From contig CAVQWS010000024.1 in assembly GCA_963717725.1 (NCBI GenBank), forward strand, positions 66,135 through 130,134: a stretch of 64,000 nucleotides of DNA, in the 5' to 3' direction. The first letter of the stretch is position 1. Each line of letters opens with the position of its first letter. Position numbers and translations under genes: made by a program. Of this stretch, positions 16,911 through 25,321 are shown in pieces. The notes below the pieces were generated by a model. The model was given only the letters and a program-made list of their open reading frames with translations. It was not told the DNA's origin and did not search any database. The stretch is from AC-32 sp963717725. Its GTDB lineage: Bacteria > Actinomycetota > Thermoleophilia > Gaiellales > Gaiellaceae.

Positions 16911-18476
16911 CTAGAGCGGGATGTTCCCGTGCTTCCGCGGCGGGCGGCGCTCGCGCTTGGTCAGCGCGGTCTCTAGCGCGTCGGCGAGCACGGGCCGCGT
17001 GCGGCGCGGCTCGATCACCTCGTCCACGTAGCCGCGCTCGGCGGCGACGTACGGGTTCGCGAACCGGTCGCGGTAGTCCTCGATCAGCTCGGCCCGCCGC
17101 GCCTTCGCGTCGTCGGCTTCCTCGAGCTCGCCGCGGAAGACGATGTTGACCGCGCCCTCCGGCCCCATCACGGCGACCTCGGCGGTCGGCCAGGCGAAGT
17201 TGAAGTCTGCGCCGATGTGCTTCGAGCTCATCACGTCGTAGGCCCCGCCGTAGGCCTTGCGCGTGATCACCGCGAGCTTCGGCACCGTCGCCTCGGCGTA
17301 CGCGTAGAGCAGCTTCGCGCCGTGGCGGATGATCCCGCCCCACTCCTGCGCCGTTCCCGGCAGGAACCCGGGCACGTCGACGAACGTGACGAGCGGGATG
17401 TTGAAGGCATCGCAGGTCCTGACGAAGCGGGCACCCTTCACCGACGAGTCGATGTCGAGCACGCCCGCGAGTGCCTTGGGCTGGTTGCCGACCACGCCGA
17501 CGACGTGCCCGTTCAGCCGCGCGAAGCCGCAGATCAAGTTCTCGGCCCAGCGCTCGTGCACCTCCATGAACTCGCCGTCGTCGACCACGCGTCGCACGAC
17601 GTCCTTCATGTCGTACGGCTTCGCCGGGTCGTCCGGGATCAGCGAGTCGAGCTCGGCGTCCTCGCGGCCGGCGGGGTCCGAAGGCTCGGAGTAAGGCGGC
17701 GGGTCGACGTTGTTCTGCGGCAGGAACGAGAGCAGGTAGCGCGCGTCCTCGAGCGCCGCCTCCTCGTTCGGCGAGATGAACTGCGCGACCCCCGACTTCG
17801 ACGCGTGGGTGGCCGCGCCGCCGAGCTCTTCGAAGCTCACCTCTTCGCCTGTCACCGTCTTCACCACGTCGGGGCCGGTGATGAACATGTACGAGCTGCC
17901 CTCGACCATCAGCACGAAGTCGGTGATCGCGGGCGAGTAGACGGCGCCGCCCGCGCACGGCCCCATGATCAGGCTGATCTGCGGTATCACGCCCGAGCAC
18001 TGGACGTTGCGCCAGAAGATCTCTGCGTAGCCGGCGAGCGAGACGACGCCCTCCTGGATGCGCGCGCCGCCCGAGTCGTTGATCCCGATCACCGGGCAGC
18101 CGAACTTCGCCGCCAGGTCCATCACCTTGCAGATCTTCTCGGCGAAGACCTCGCTCAGCGAGCCGCCGAAGACGGTGAAGTCCTGCGAGAAGACGAAGAC
18201 ACGCCGGCCGAAGATCGTCCCGTAGCCGGTGACGACCGCGTCCCCGTAGGGCCGCCGCTCTCGCATCCCGAACTCGGCCTCGCGGTGGCGGACGTAGCGG
18301 TCGAGCTCGACGAACGAGCCCGGGTCGAGCAGCTTCTCCGCCCGCTCGCGCGCCAGCAGCTTGCCCTGCGAGCGCTGCCGCTCGACGGCTTTCTCGCTGC
18401 CGGCATGGCGCGCCTGCTCGCGCAGCTCCTGGAGCCGGCGGAGCTTCGCCTCGGTCGATTCGGCCTCGGTTGCCAC
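16911..18476 (-). CDS. Acyl-CoA carboxylase carboxyltransferase, beta subunit (propionyl/acetyl-CoA type)
   Basis: The 521-residue product transfers carboxyl from biotin to acyl-CoA. It has N- and C-terminal crotonase-like halves with oxyanion signatures NDSGGARIQEGV and FVDVPGFLPGTAQEWGGIIR, plus IMGPCAGGAVYSPAITDF and RKAYGGAYDVMSSKHIGADF. The length and the ending RERRPPRKHGNIPL fit PccB/AccD5-type subunits. GTG 18476 is chosen because TACATT lies 7 nt upstream and the family N-terminus begins there. Its partner alpha chain lies 3.9 kb away on the same strand. Acetyl- versus propionyl-CoA preference is not resolved here. Confidence 0.92.
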   Translation of the reverse strand: MATEAESTEAKLRRLQELREQARHAGSEKAVERQRSQGKLLARERAEKLLDPGSFVELDRYVRHREAEFGMRERRPYGDAVVTGYGTIFGRRVFVFSQDFTVFGGSLSEVFAEKICKVMDLAAKFGCPVIGINDSGGARIQEGVVSLAGYAEIFWRNVQCSGVIPQISLIMGPCAGGAVYSPAITDFVLMVEGSSYMFITGPDVVKTVTGEEVSFEELGGAATHASKSGVAQFISPNEEAALEDARYLLSFLPQNNVDPPPYSEPSDPAGREDAELDSLIPDDPAKPYDMKDVVRRVVDDGEFMEVHERWAENLICGFARLNGHVVGVVGNQPKALAGVLDIDSSVKGARFVRTCDAFNIPLVTFVDVPGFLPGTAQEWGGIIRHGAKLLYAYAEATVPKLAVITRKAYGGAYDVMSSKHIGADFNFAWPTAEVAVMGPEGAVNIVFRGELEEADDAKARRAELIEDYRDRFANPYVAAERGYVDEVIEPRRTRPVLADALETALTKRERRPPRKHGNIPL

Positions 18477-18646
18477 GGCGGCGAATGTACCGCCTCCCCC
18501 GAACGGGTGCCGCCCGGATCCCCTGGCCGGGGGACTCAATTCAGGTCGGAGCGCCTTAAGTACGTGAGCGGTACTGCGGCTTATGAACGACCAGACTGCG
18601 GCGAACACCCCCTGATCGGGCCGGTCGGCTACCGGCGCCTCGCGCC

Positions 18647-19747
18647 GTGCTCGTGCCGCGGTCCCGGCTCGCCCCGCTTGCGATCGCTCTGCCGCTCGTG
18701 CTGGGTCTCTGGCTGACGATCGGGTTGCCGATCCTCGCCGAAGTCTCGGGCACCGCGGGCGGTGGCGGCCCGATGCGCGACTTCCTCTTCGGAGCGGCGG
18801 CGACCAGTGGGTCACCCGGCTCGGGAGGAGACAAGCGCGGCCCGTCAGCGGGCACCGTGGCTGCCGCGGTGGTCGACCCGAAGATCGTGCGCGAGGTGCG
18901 CCTGGAGCTGATCCGCCAGCGGACCACCGTCTACGTTGCCCAGCGCCGCCGCAACGGCGAGCACAAGCCAGGCGCCGCCCGCAACGTCCATAACCCGCTG
19001 CCGCAGCACGACCGCGACTTCGATCCGTCGACTTCCCCGCTGGACGCGCCACCTCCGGCGCCTCCGCCCCCGCCGCCGGCTCCATCGACCCCGCTTCCGC
19101 CGGCGCCCGTCCCGCCCGCGCCTCCGCCGCCTCCGCCTCCTCCGCCTCCTCCGCCTCCTCCGCCGGTGTCTCCGCCCCCGCCCCCGCCTCCGCCTCCTCC
19201 GCCTCCACCGCCGGTGCCTCCGCCCCCGCCACCGCCACCACCCCCTCCGCCGCCTCCACCGCCCCCGCCGGTGCCTCCGCCCCCGCCTCCGCCACCTCCG
19301 CCTCCGCCGACCACGCTGCCGGCGCCCGCCGAGGTGGACGCGGTCAACGGCAGCGGCCAGGCCGGCCGCCCCGAGACAGGTGACACGGTCACGTTCACGT
19401 ACGCGGGCACGGTCAACCCCGACCTGATCCTGGCCGGCTGGGACGGCTCGGCGACCGCGGTCACGATCCGCTTCGACGACAACAGCAACGACGACGTGCT
19501 GACCGTCCGCGACGCGTCCGGCGCTTCGATCCTCACCGGGCTCGGGCTGATCCAGCTGAACGGCGACTACTGCGGGGGCACGACGCTCTTCACGGGCTCC
19601 CAGATGACTCTCAACGGCAGCACCGTGACGATCGTGCTGGGCACGGTGTCGGGCACCCCCTCCCGCGATCCTTCGGCCAAGGACATGGTCTGGTGGACGC
19701 TGCAGGGCTCGGCCACCGAGTCGGGGCACCCGGACTCGAACTTCTGA
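18647..19747 (+). CDS. Exported polyproline-rich protein with a C-terminal beta domain
   Basis: The 366-residue product has an N-terminal hydrophobic anchor or signal (RLAPLAIALPLVLGLWLTI), a basic segment, and about 87 residues (19049-19309) that are almost all proline with occasional Ala, Val, Ser or Thr. A C-terminal domain of about 140 residues follows, with beta-strand character (DTVTFTYAGTVNPDLILAGW, TIRFDDNSNDDVLTVRD). The proline rod may project the domain from the cell surface. Translation of long proline runs would require EF-P. The start could be GTG 18647 or 18653. No enzymatic motif is seen. Confidence 0.72.
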   Translation: MLVPRSRLAPLAIALPLVLGLWLTIGLPILAEVSGTAGGGGPMRDFLFGAAATSGSPGSGGDKRGPSAGTVAAAVVDPKIVREVRLELIRQRTTVYVAQRRRNGEHKPGAARNVHNPLPQHDRDFDPSTSPLDAPPPAPPPPPPAPSTPLPPAPVPPAPPPPPPPPPPPPPPPVSPPPPPPPPPPPPPPVPPPPPPPPPPPPPPPPPPVPPPPPPPPPPPPTTLPAPAEVDAVNGSGQAGRPETGDTVTFTYAGTVNPDLILAGWDGSATAVTIRFDDNSNDDVLTVRDASGASILTGLGLIQLNGDYCGGTTLFTGSQMTLNGSTVTIVLGTVSGTPSRDPSAKDMVWWTLQGSATESGHPDSNF

Positions 19748-19794
19748 GCCCGGAACGGCTCAAGTGAGCCGGTTACGAGGCCGATAAGACACCG

Positions 19795-21225
19795 ATGAGC
19801 TCTGCGGCCACCCCTGCGGCCGCCGAACAGCAGCATGCGGCTCCCCGCCGCCGGCGGCAGACGAAACCTCCGGTCACGCGGCGCTCCGCGATCCAGCTCT
19901 TGATCGGCGTCCTGATCGTCGGCGCGATCCCGATCTTCTCGACCGTCCGGATCCTGCAGGCAAACGCGCTGCGCAACGAGCAGGCCCGGGCGGATTCCGC
20001 GCTGGGCGATCAGCTTCAGAACGGGCTGCGCGAGCTGGGCCGCCTCGGTGACAACGCTTCCACGACGGCCCACGACCTCGCGGGGTCGCCGGTCGTCCAG
20101 CGCGCAGTCATCACCCGCGACAGCGCGACTCTGCGCCGGGTGGCCGGGCGCACTCCCGGACTGGCGATCTACCTCGGCTCGGAGCGGGTCGCTGGCGTCA
20201 ATCCCGGGCCGGGCGTCCAGCGCGCGATCTGGCTCACGGTCAACGGTGTCCGCGCGGCGAAGATCGTCGCGAGCGTCCCGCTCGGCCCCGGCATGTCGGC
20301 GAGCCTCACCCGCGACGCGCCGCACGGGCGCGGAGACAGGCTCGTCCTCGCGAAGCGAGGCCGGGTGCTCGGCGGTGGCGTGTTCACGACGAAGGGCAGA
20401 ATCGTACGGCTGGGCGGTGTCGACTACCGCGGACTGCCGGCGCTAGTGCCCGATGCGAACGGCACCCGCCTGATCGCTCTCCGACCCAAGCACGTGATCG
20501 ACGCGAACGTCGCTCCCTACCAGGCCCGAGTGCGCTACGCGGCGCTGGGATCGTTCTCGCTGCTGATCCTGGTCGCGTTCCTGTTCGCCGGACCGATCAT
20601 GCGCCTCCTCGGCGACTTCCGGCGAGTGGCCTCGCAGGCCACGACCGACAGCCTCACTGGCCTGGCGAACCGGCGCACGCTCGACGAGGAGCTCGTGCTG
20701 GAGTGGCGCCGCGCGGACCGCGTCGGCGACTCGCTCGCGTTCGTGCTCCTCGACCTCGACGACTTCAAGCAGGTCAACGACACCCATGGCCACCAGGCCG
20801 GCGACGCGGTCCTGCGTGCGGTCGGCGAGGTGCTGCTTGGCGGTGTCCGCCAGGTCGACCTCGCCGGCCGGTACGGCGGCGAGGAGTTCGCGCTCATCCT
20901 CCCCGAGACCGACCTCCCCGGCGCGCTCAAGCTCGCGGAGCGCCTGCGGCTCGCGCTCGAGACGACGTCGGTCGAGCTACCCGCAGGCAAGACGCTGCAG
21001 GTGACGGCCAGCTTCGGCGTGGCGCTGAAGGACGAGCTCACCGCCGCGGACGAGCTCGTCGCGGTTGCCGACGAGGCGCTCTACGCAGCCAAGCGAGCCG
21101 GCAAGAACCGCGTCATGCCAGACCCCGCGAGCGGGCGCCAGAGCCCAGGGAAGCCCGAGCGTCGCAGGCCCAGGAAGGCCGCCGCTCCCAAGAAGCGGAC
21201 GACACCGGCCAAGGGCGAGATCTAG
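19795..21225 (+). CDS. Membrane-bound diguanylate cyclase (GGEEF)
   Basis: The 476-residue protein has a first transmembrane helix (about 31-50), an extracytoplasmic sensor region of about 200 residues resembling double Cache/CHASE-type domains, a second helix (about 252-270), and a GGDEF domain (DSLTGLANRRTLDEEL, LDLDDFKQVNDTHGH). The active site is GGEEF (361-365), preceded by an intact inhibitory I-site RQVD (352-355). It should therefore make c-di-GMP under product inhibition. A basic Lys/Arg/Pro tail of about 40 residues follows. The signal sensed is unknown. Confidence 0.9.
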   Translation: MSSAATPAAAEQQHAAPRRRRQTKPPVTRRSAIQLLIGVLIVGAIPIFSTVRILQANALRNEQARADSALGDQLQNGLRELGRLGDNASTTAHDLAGSPVVQRAVITRDSATLRRVAGRTPGLAIYLGSERVAGVNPGPGVQRAIWLTVNGVRAAKIVASVPLGPGMSASLTRDAPHGRGDRLVLAKRGRVLGGGVFTTKGRIVRLGGVDYRGLPALVPDANGTRLIALRPKHVIDANVAPYQARVRYAALGSFSLLILVAFLFAGPIMRLLGDFRRVASQATTDSLTGLANRRTLDEELVLEWRRADRVGDSLAFVLLDLDDFKQVNDTHGHQAGDAVLRAVGEVLLGGVRQVDLAGRYGGEEFALILPETDLPGALKLAERLRLALETTSVELPAGKTLQVTASFGVALKDELTAADELVAVADEALYAAKRAGKNRVMPDPASGRQSPGKPERRRPRKAAAPKKRTTPAKGEI

Positions 21226-21246
21226 CCCCGGCTAGATTTCGCCTGA

Positions 21247-21705
21247 ATGCGAGTCTCCGCCAAGGTCGACTACGCCGTCCGCGCGGGCACCGAGCTCGCG
21301 GCGGCCGCAGGCGAGGGGCCGGTCAAGGGCGACCACATCGCCACTGCTCAGAAGATCCCGCTGAAGTTCCTCGAGAACATCCTGCTCGACCTGAAGCACG
21401 CCGGCCTCGTGCAAAGCCAGCGCGGCGCCGAGGGCGGCTACTGGCTGGCGAGGGAGCCGGCCGAGATCTCGCTGGCGGACGTGATCCGCGCCGTCGAGGG
21501 CCCGATCGCGAACGTGCGCGGCGAGCGGCCCGAGCAGGTCGAGTACCCGGGAGTGGCCGAGCCGCTGCGCGACGTCTGGATCGCCGTGCGCGGCAACCTG
21601 CGGGCGGTGCTGGAGACCGTCACGCTCGCCGACGTGGCAGGCGGCCGGCTGCCGGACGAGGTCAGCCGGATCGCTGCCGATCCGGACGCCTGGCAGCCGC
21701 ACTGA
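21247..21705 (+). CDS. Rrf2-family transcriptional regulator (cysteine-free)
   Basis: The 152-residue protein starts MRVSAKVDYAVRAGTELAA, followed by the Rrf2 winged helix (KIPLKFLENILLDLKHAGLV and QRGAEGGYWLAREP). It contains no cysteine, so it cannot carry the Fe-S cluster of IscR or NsrR and resembles the CymR-type branch that controls sulfur and cysteine metabolism. It is convergent with the sulfate transporter operon, overlapping cysA by 44 bp. A role as repressor of that operon is an inference. TAGATT lies 8 nt before the ATG (leaderless). Confidence 0.85.
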   Translation: MRVSAKVDYAVRAGTELAAAAGEGPVKGDHIATAQKIPLKFLENILLDLKHAGLVQSQRGAEGGYWLAREPAEISLADVIRAVEGPIANVRGERPEQVEYPGVAEPLRDVWIAVRGNLRAVLETVTLADVAGGRLPDEVSRIAADPDAWQPH

Positions 21706-22654
21706 ACGTCGTCTCGCGGCTCGGCCGGACGTAGACGATCTGCCCGCGTTCGAGCTCCAGCAGCTCCGCCTGCTCCTGGGTCAGCTGCGCGGTCAGGTGC
21801 TGGCCGTCCTCGCGGACGAGCTCGACCCGCACCTCGAAACCGAGGTGGACGACGCGCTCGACCATCGCCTCAGACGACCCGTCGCCGTACGGCTCGAGCA
21901 AGAGCTCAACGTCGTGCGGCCGGACGAACGTGTCGCCGAGCCGGTTGACAGGGCCGACGAAGCTCATCACGAACTCGTTCGCCGGCTGCTCGTAGAGCTC
22001 GCGGGGCGAGCCCACCTGCTCTACCCGGCCCTCGTTCAGCACGACGATCTGGCCGGCGACCTCCATCGCCTCCTCCTGGTCGTGGGTGACGATGATCGTC
22101 GTCACGTGGACCTCGTCGTGGAGTCGCCGCAGCCAGGCGCGGAGCTCCTGGCGGACCCGCGCGTCGAGCGCGCCAAACGGCTCGTCGAGCAGGAGCACGC
22201 TCGGCTCGACCGCGAGCGCGCGGGCGAGCGCCATCCGCTGGCGCTGCCCGCCCGAGAGCTGCGCGGGATAGCGCTTCGCGAGCCCTTCGAGCTGGACGAG
22301 CTCGAGCAGCTCGTGCACCCGCTTCGAGATCTCCGCGCGCGGCCGTCTCCGGATCGCAAGGCCGAAGGCGACGTTGTCGTAGACGGTCATGTGCTTGAAG
22401 GCCGCGTAGTGCTGGAAGACCATCCCGACACCACGGGTGCGCGCGGGCGTGTCGGTCACGTCCTGGTCGCCGATCAGCACCTGGCCCGAGTCCGGCTCCT
22501 CGAGCCCGGCGATCACCCGCAGCAGCGTGGACTTGCCGCTGCCGCTCGGGCCGAGCAGCGCCGTCAGCGAGCCCTCGGGGATCGCGACCGAGACGTCGTG
22601 CAGCGCGGTGAAGCCGTTGAAGTGCTTGCTCACGTCGACGACTGCGATGCCCAT
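21662..22654 (-). CDS. cysA: Sulfate/thiosulfate ABC transporter ATP-binding protein
   Basis: The 330-residue ATPase has Walker A GPSGSGKST, Q-loop FQHYAAFKHMTV, signature LSGGQRQRMALARAL, Walker B VLLLDEP and the H-loop VTHDQEEAME. A C-terminal TOBE-like region (NRLGDTFVRPHDVELL) is typical of CysA. It powers sulfate import with CysT and CysW. Its ATG directly abuts the cysW stop. The 3' end overlaps the convergent Rrf2 gene. Confidence 0.92.
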   Translation of the reverse strand: MGIAVVDVSKHFNGFTALHDVSVAIPEGSLTALLGPSGSGKSTLLRVIAGLEEPDSGQVLIGDQDVTDTPARTRGVGMVFQHYAAFKHMTVYDNVAFGLAIRRRPRAEISKRVHELLELVQLEGLAKRYPAQLSGGQRQRMALARALAVEPSVLLLDEPFGALDARVRQELRAWLRRLHDEVHVTTIIVTHDQEEAMEVAGQIVVLNEGRVEQVGSPRELYEQPANEFVMSFVGPVNRLGDTFVRPHDVELLLEPYGDGSSEAMVERVVHLGFEVRVELVREDGQHLTAQLTQEQAELLELERGQIVYVRPSRETTFSAAARRPDRQRSG

Positions 22655-23437
22655 CTAGTGCTCCCTGGGTTGGATGACGCGGAGGGACACGACCGTGGCG
22701 ATCGCGATCAGCGCGAGCACGACCGAGGACGCGTAGGCGCCGGAGGTGTCGAAGCCGTCGACCTGGGCCTTGACGTAGAGCGGCAGCGTCTGGGTCTTGC
22801 CCTCGATGTTCCCGGAGACCGCGCTGACTGCGCCGAACTCGCCGATCGCTCTCGCGGTCGTGAGTACGACGCCGTAGGCGACGGCCCAGCGGATCGCCGG
22901 CAGCGTGATCCGGCGGAAGACCTGGAACGGATGCGCGCCGAGCGTCTCGGCGGCCTGCTCCTGCTCGGTGCCGATCTCGCGCAGCACGGGCACGACCTCG
23001 CGCACGACGAACGGCAGCGAGACGAACATCGTCGCGAGCACCATCCCCGGGACCGCGAACAGGATCTTCAGGCCATGGCCGGCGAGGCCGCCGAGCCAGC
23101 CGCCGCGCCCGTAGAGCAGTACGAGCGCCAGTCCGACGATCACGGGCGAGAGCGCGAGCGGCAGGTCGACGGCGGCGTTCAGCAGGCCGCGCCCGGCGAA
23201 GCGTCCGCGCACGAGCGCGAGCGCCATCACGATCCCGAAGACGGTGTTGGCCGGCACGGCGATCGCCGCGACCAGCAGAGTCAGCTCGAGCGCGTGGATC
23301 GCCTCGGGCGTCGTGACCGCGGCCCACGCGTGCGCGAGGCCGTGCTCGAAGGCGCGGTAGAAGACGAATCCGACCGGCACCAGCAGCAGCAAGGCTAGGT
23401 AGCCGAGCGCGCCGAACCGCAGCAAGTATCTAGACAC
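22655..23437 (-). CDS. cysW: Sulfate ABC transporter permease CysW
   Basis: The 260-residue membrane permease has about six hydrophobic helices and the inner-membrane transport EAA loop (EQEQAAETLGAHPFQVFRRI, then GEFGAVSAVSGNIEGKTQTL). The GAVSAVSGNI block matches CysW. The GTG start overlaps the cysT stop by 8 nt. It forms the channel with CysT. Confidence 0.9.
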   Translation of the reverse strand: MSRYLLRFGALGYLALLLLVPVGFVFYRAFEHGLAHAWAAVTTPEAIHALELTLLVAAIAVPANTVFGIVMALALVRGRFAGRGLLNAAVDLPLALSPVIVGLALVLLYGRGGWLGGLAGHGLKILFAVPGMVLATMFVSLPFVVREVVPVLREIGTEQEQAAETLGAHPFQVFRRITLPAIRWAVAYGVVLTTARAIGEFGAVSAVSGNIEGKTQTLPLYVKAQVDGFDTSGAYASSVVLALIAIATVVSLRVIQPREH

Positions 23438-24260
23438 GGTCGTACCTCGTCCGCCAGCGGCGCACGCCGCCGATCCCGAGCAGCACGCCGAGCGAGATCA
23501 CGAGCAGCACCACCGAGACGGCCGCCGCGCCGGAGGTGTTCCCGGACTGCAGCTGCCCGAAGATGTAGACGGACGAGACCTCGGTCTTGAAGGGGATGTT
23601 CCCGGAGATCAGGACGACAGCTCCGAACTCGCCCACGGCCCGGGCGAACGCGAGCGCGACGCCGGAGAGGATCGCCGGCAGCAGGTTCGGGAAGACGATC
23701 CGCCGGAAGACCTCGAACGCGCCGGCGCCGAGCGAAGCCGCGGCCTGCTCCATCTCCCCGTCGAGCTCGAGCAGCACCGGCTGCACCGCGCGGACGACGA
23801 ACGGCAGTGTCACGAACAGCAGCGCGAACAGGATGCCGATGCGCGTGAAGGCGACGTCGATCCCGAACGGCCCGCCCGGCCCATAGAGCGCGAGCAGCGT
23901 CAGCCCGGCGACGATCGTGGGCAGCGCGAACGGCAGGTCGATCACCGCGTCGACTAGGCCTTTGCCCCGGAAGCGGTCACGGACGAGCACCCACGCGATC
24001 GCCGTGCCGGCGACGGCGTTGACGAAGGCGCAGGCGGCGGCGAGCCCGAGCGTCAGCTTCAGCGCGGCGAGCGACTCGGGCGCTGTCGCCTGGTGCCAGA
24101 ACTCGGCCGGCCCCTGGGCGCGCGAGGCCCAGATGAGCGCGGCGAGCGGCAGCAGGACGACGACACTCAGGTAGCCGGTCGCAAGCCCCAGCGCGAGGCC
24201 GCCGGGGCGGGCCGCGTGTGAACGCGCGGGCGCTGCGACGACTGCGGCGTCAGCCGCCAA
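23430..24260 (-). CDS. cysT: Sulfate ABC transporter permease CysT (CysU)
   Basis: The 276-residue permease has six hydrophobic helices, an EAA loop (MEQAAASLGAGAFEVFRRIV) and GEFGAVVLISGNIPFKTEV, characteristic of CysT. The TTG start overlaps the end of the sulfate-binding protein gene by 11 nt, so the binding protein, CysT, CysW and CysA are one coupled operon. Confidence 0.9.
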   Translation of the reverse strand: MAADAAVVAAPARSHAARPGGLALGLATGYLSVVVLLPLAALIWASRAQGPAEFWHQATAPESLAALKLTLGLAAACAFVNAVAGTAIAWVLVRDRFRGKGLVDAVIDLPFALPTIVAGLTLLALYGPGGPFGIDVAFTRIGILFALLFVTLPFVVRAVQPVLLELDGEMEQAAASLGAGAFEVFRRIVFPNLLPAILSGVALAFARAVGEFGAVVLISGNIPFKTEVSSVYIFGQLQSGNTSGAAAVSVVLLVISLGVLLGIGGVRRWRTRYDRV

Positions 24261-25230
24261 GCGACCTCTCGATCTTGGCCACGATCCCCTTCTGCGGGTG
24301 GAAGAAGCGCTGGTTCACCTTCGCCCAGCCGTTCAGCCCGAGCTTCGCCGTGGAGATCGTGAAGAGCCCGGGCGGCGAGTAGAAGTGCGACCCCTTCGCC
24401 GCGGCCTTCACGACCGGGCGGTAGCCCTGCGCCGCGAACGCCTTCTGCGCCGTGGTCGACCAGAGGTACTTGTAGAACGCCTTCGCGGCGGGCTTCTTCA
24501 GGCCGCTCGTGGTCAGCGCGACCGGCGTCTCGATCAGGAGCGTCGCCTTCGGCGTCTTGTACTCCGTGTGCACGCCCTTCTGCTCGGCGTAGATCGCCTC
24601 GTTCTCGTAGGTGAGCAGGACGTCGCCCTTGCCCTGCGCGAAGATCGAGAGAGCGGCCCGGGCGCTGTCCGGCTGCACCGGGACGTGCTTGAAGAGCTTG
24701 TACAGGTAGGCGACCGCCTGCTTGTCGGTCTTGCCCGCGCGCCGCTGGGCGCCGTAGGCGGCCATCACGTTCCAGCGCGCGCCGCCGGACGTGAATGGGT
24801 TCGGCGTGATCACCTGGATGCCTGGCTTGACCAGGTCGCCCCAGCCCTTGATGTGCTTCGGGTTGCCGTCGCGCACGACGAAGACGACGACGGAGTCGGA
24901 GACGATCCCGCGATGCGGGTTGGCAGCCCAGTTCTTCGGGACGAGGCCCTTGCCGGCGAGAAGGTCGATGTCCGGAGCCAGCGAGAGCGCGACGAGATCC
25001 GCGTTCTGGCCGGCCGCGACGGCACGCGCCTGGTCGCCGGACGCGCCGTAGGACTGGCTGAAGCTCGTGCCGTTCCCCGCCTGCGTCTTCTGGAAGGCGG
25101 AGATGATCTTCCCGTACGCGTCCTTGGGCGTCGAGTAGGCGACCAGGTCGACCGATCCGCCCCGCGATGCGCCCGTCGCGGACCCCGCGAGGAGCGCGAC
25201 CCCGAGCAAAGCAATCAAAATGGCTCTCAT
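24250..25230 (-). CDS. sbp: Sulfate ABC transporter substrate-binding protein
   Basis: The 326-residue precursor has a Sec signal peptide (MRAILIALLGVALLAGSATGA) with no lipobox cysteine, and family blocks DLVAYSTPKDAYGKIISAFQ, SYGASGDQARAV, DLVALSLAPDIDLLAGKGLV and NPFTSGGARWNVMAAYG, matching Sbp/CysP proteins. It binds sulfate or thiosulfate outside the membrane. It is the first gene of the operon, with an AGGAG ribosome-binding site 5 nt before the ATG and a near-consensus promoter upstream. Confidence 0.92.
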   Translation of the reverse strand: MRAILIALLGVALLAGSATGASRGGSVDLVAYSTPKDAYGKIISAFQKTQAGNGTSFSQSYGASGDQARAVAAGQNADLVALSLAPDIDLLAGKGLVPKNWAANPHRGIVSDSVVVFVVRDGNPKHIKGWGDLVKPGIQVITPNPFTSGGARWNVMAAYGAQRRAGKTDKQAVAYLYKLFKHVPVQPDSARAALSIFAQGKGDVLLTYENEAIYAEQKGVHTEYKTPKATLLIETPVALTTSGLKKPAAKAFYKYLWSTTAQKAFAAQGYRPVVKAAAKGSHFYSPPGLFTISTAKLGLNGWAKVNQRFFHPQKGIVAKIERSLGG

Positions 25231-25255
25231 TCTTGCTCCTTATCTGTCGAGTTTG

Positions 25256-25300
25256 TCCACGGAGTTGGTGGAGATTAGGAGAAGACCCGGTCGGCGTCAA
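25256..25300 (-). promoter_or_regulatory. Promoter and candidate operator of the sulfate transport operon
   Basis: On the minus strand TTGACG (25295-25300) and TAATCT (25272-25277) are separated by exactly 17 bp. Immediately downstream an inverted repeat, TCCAC-N7-GTGGA (25256-25272), covers the expected transcription start. A repressor bound there would block initiation. The nearby Rrf2 protein is an obvious but unproven candidate. The same gap drives the divergent PLP-enzyme gene. Confidence 0.65.
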
Positions 25301-25321
25301 CTCGGAACTAGAGTCCTCGCC

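Noticed and set aside
17217..18716. 499-codon plus-strand frame
   Set aside because: Antisense to the carboxyltransferase beta subunit; no protein motifs, typical mirror frame of GC-rich coding DNA.
19049..19309. CCN repeats as a possible CRISPR or satellite array
   Set aside because: Units are 3-bp codon repeats without spacers and stay in frame with a signal-bearing protein.
18931..19536. Gly-rich minus-strand frame
   Set aside because: It is the complement of the polyproline tract; low complexity with no start signal.
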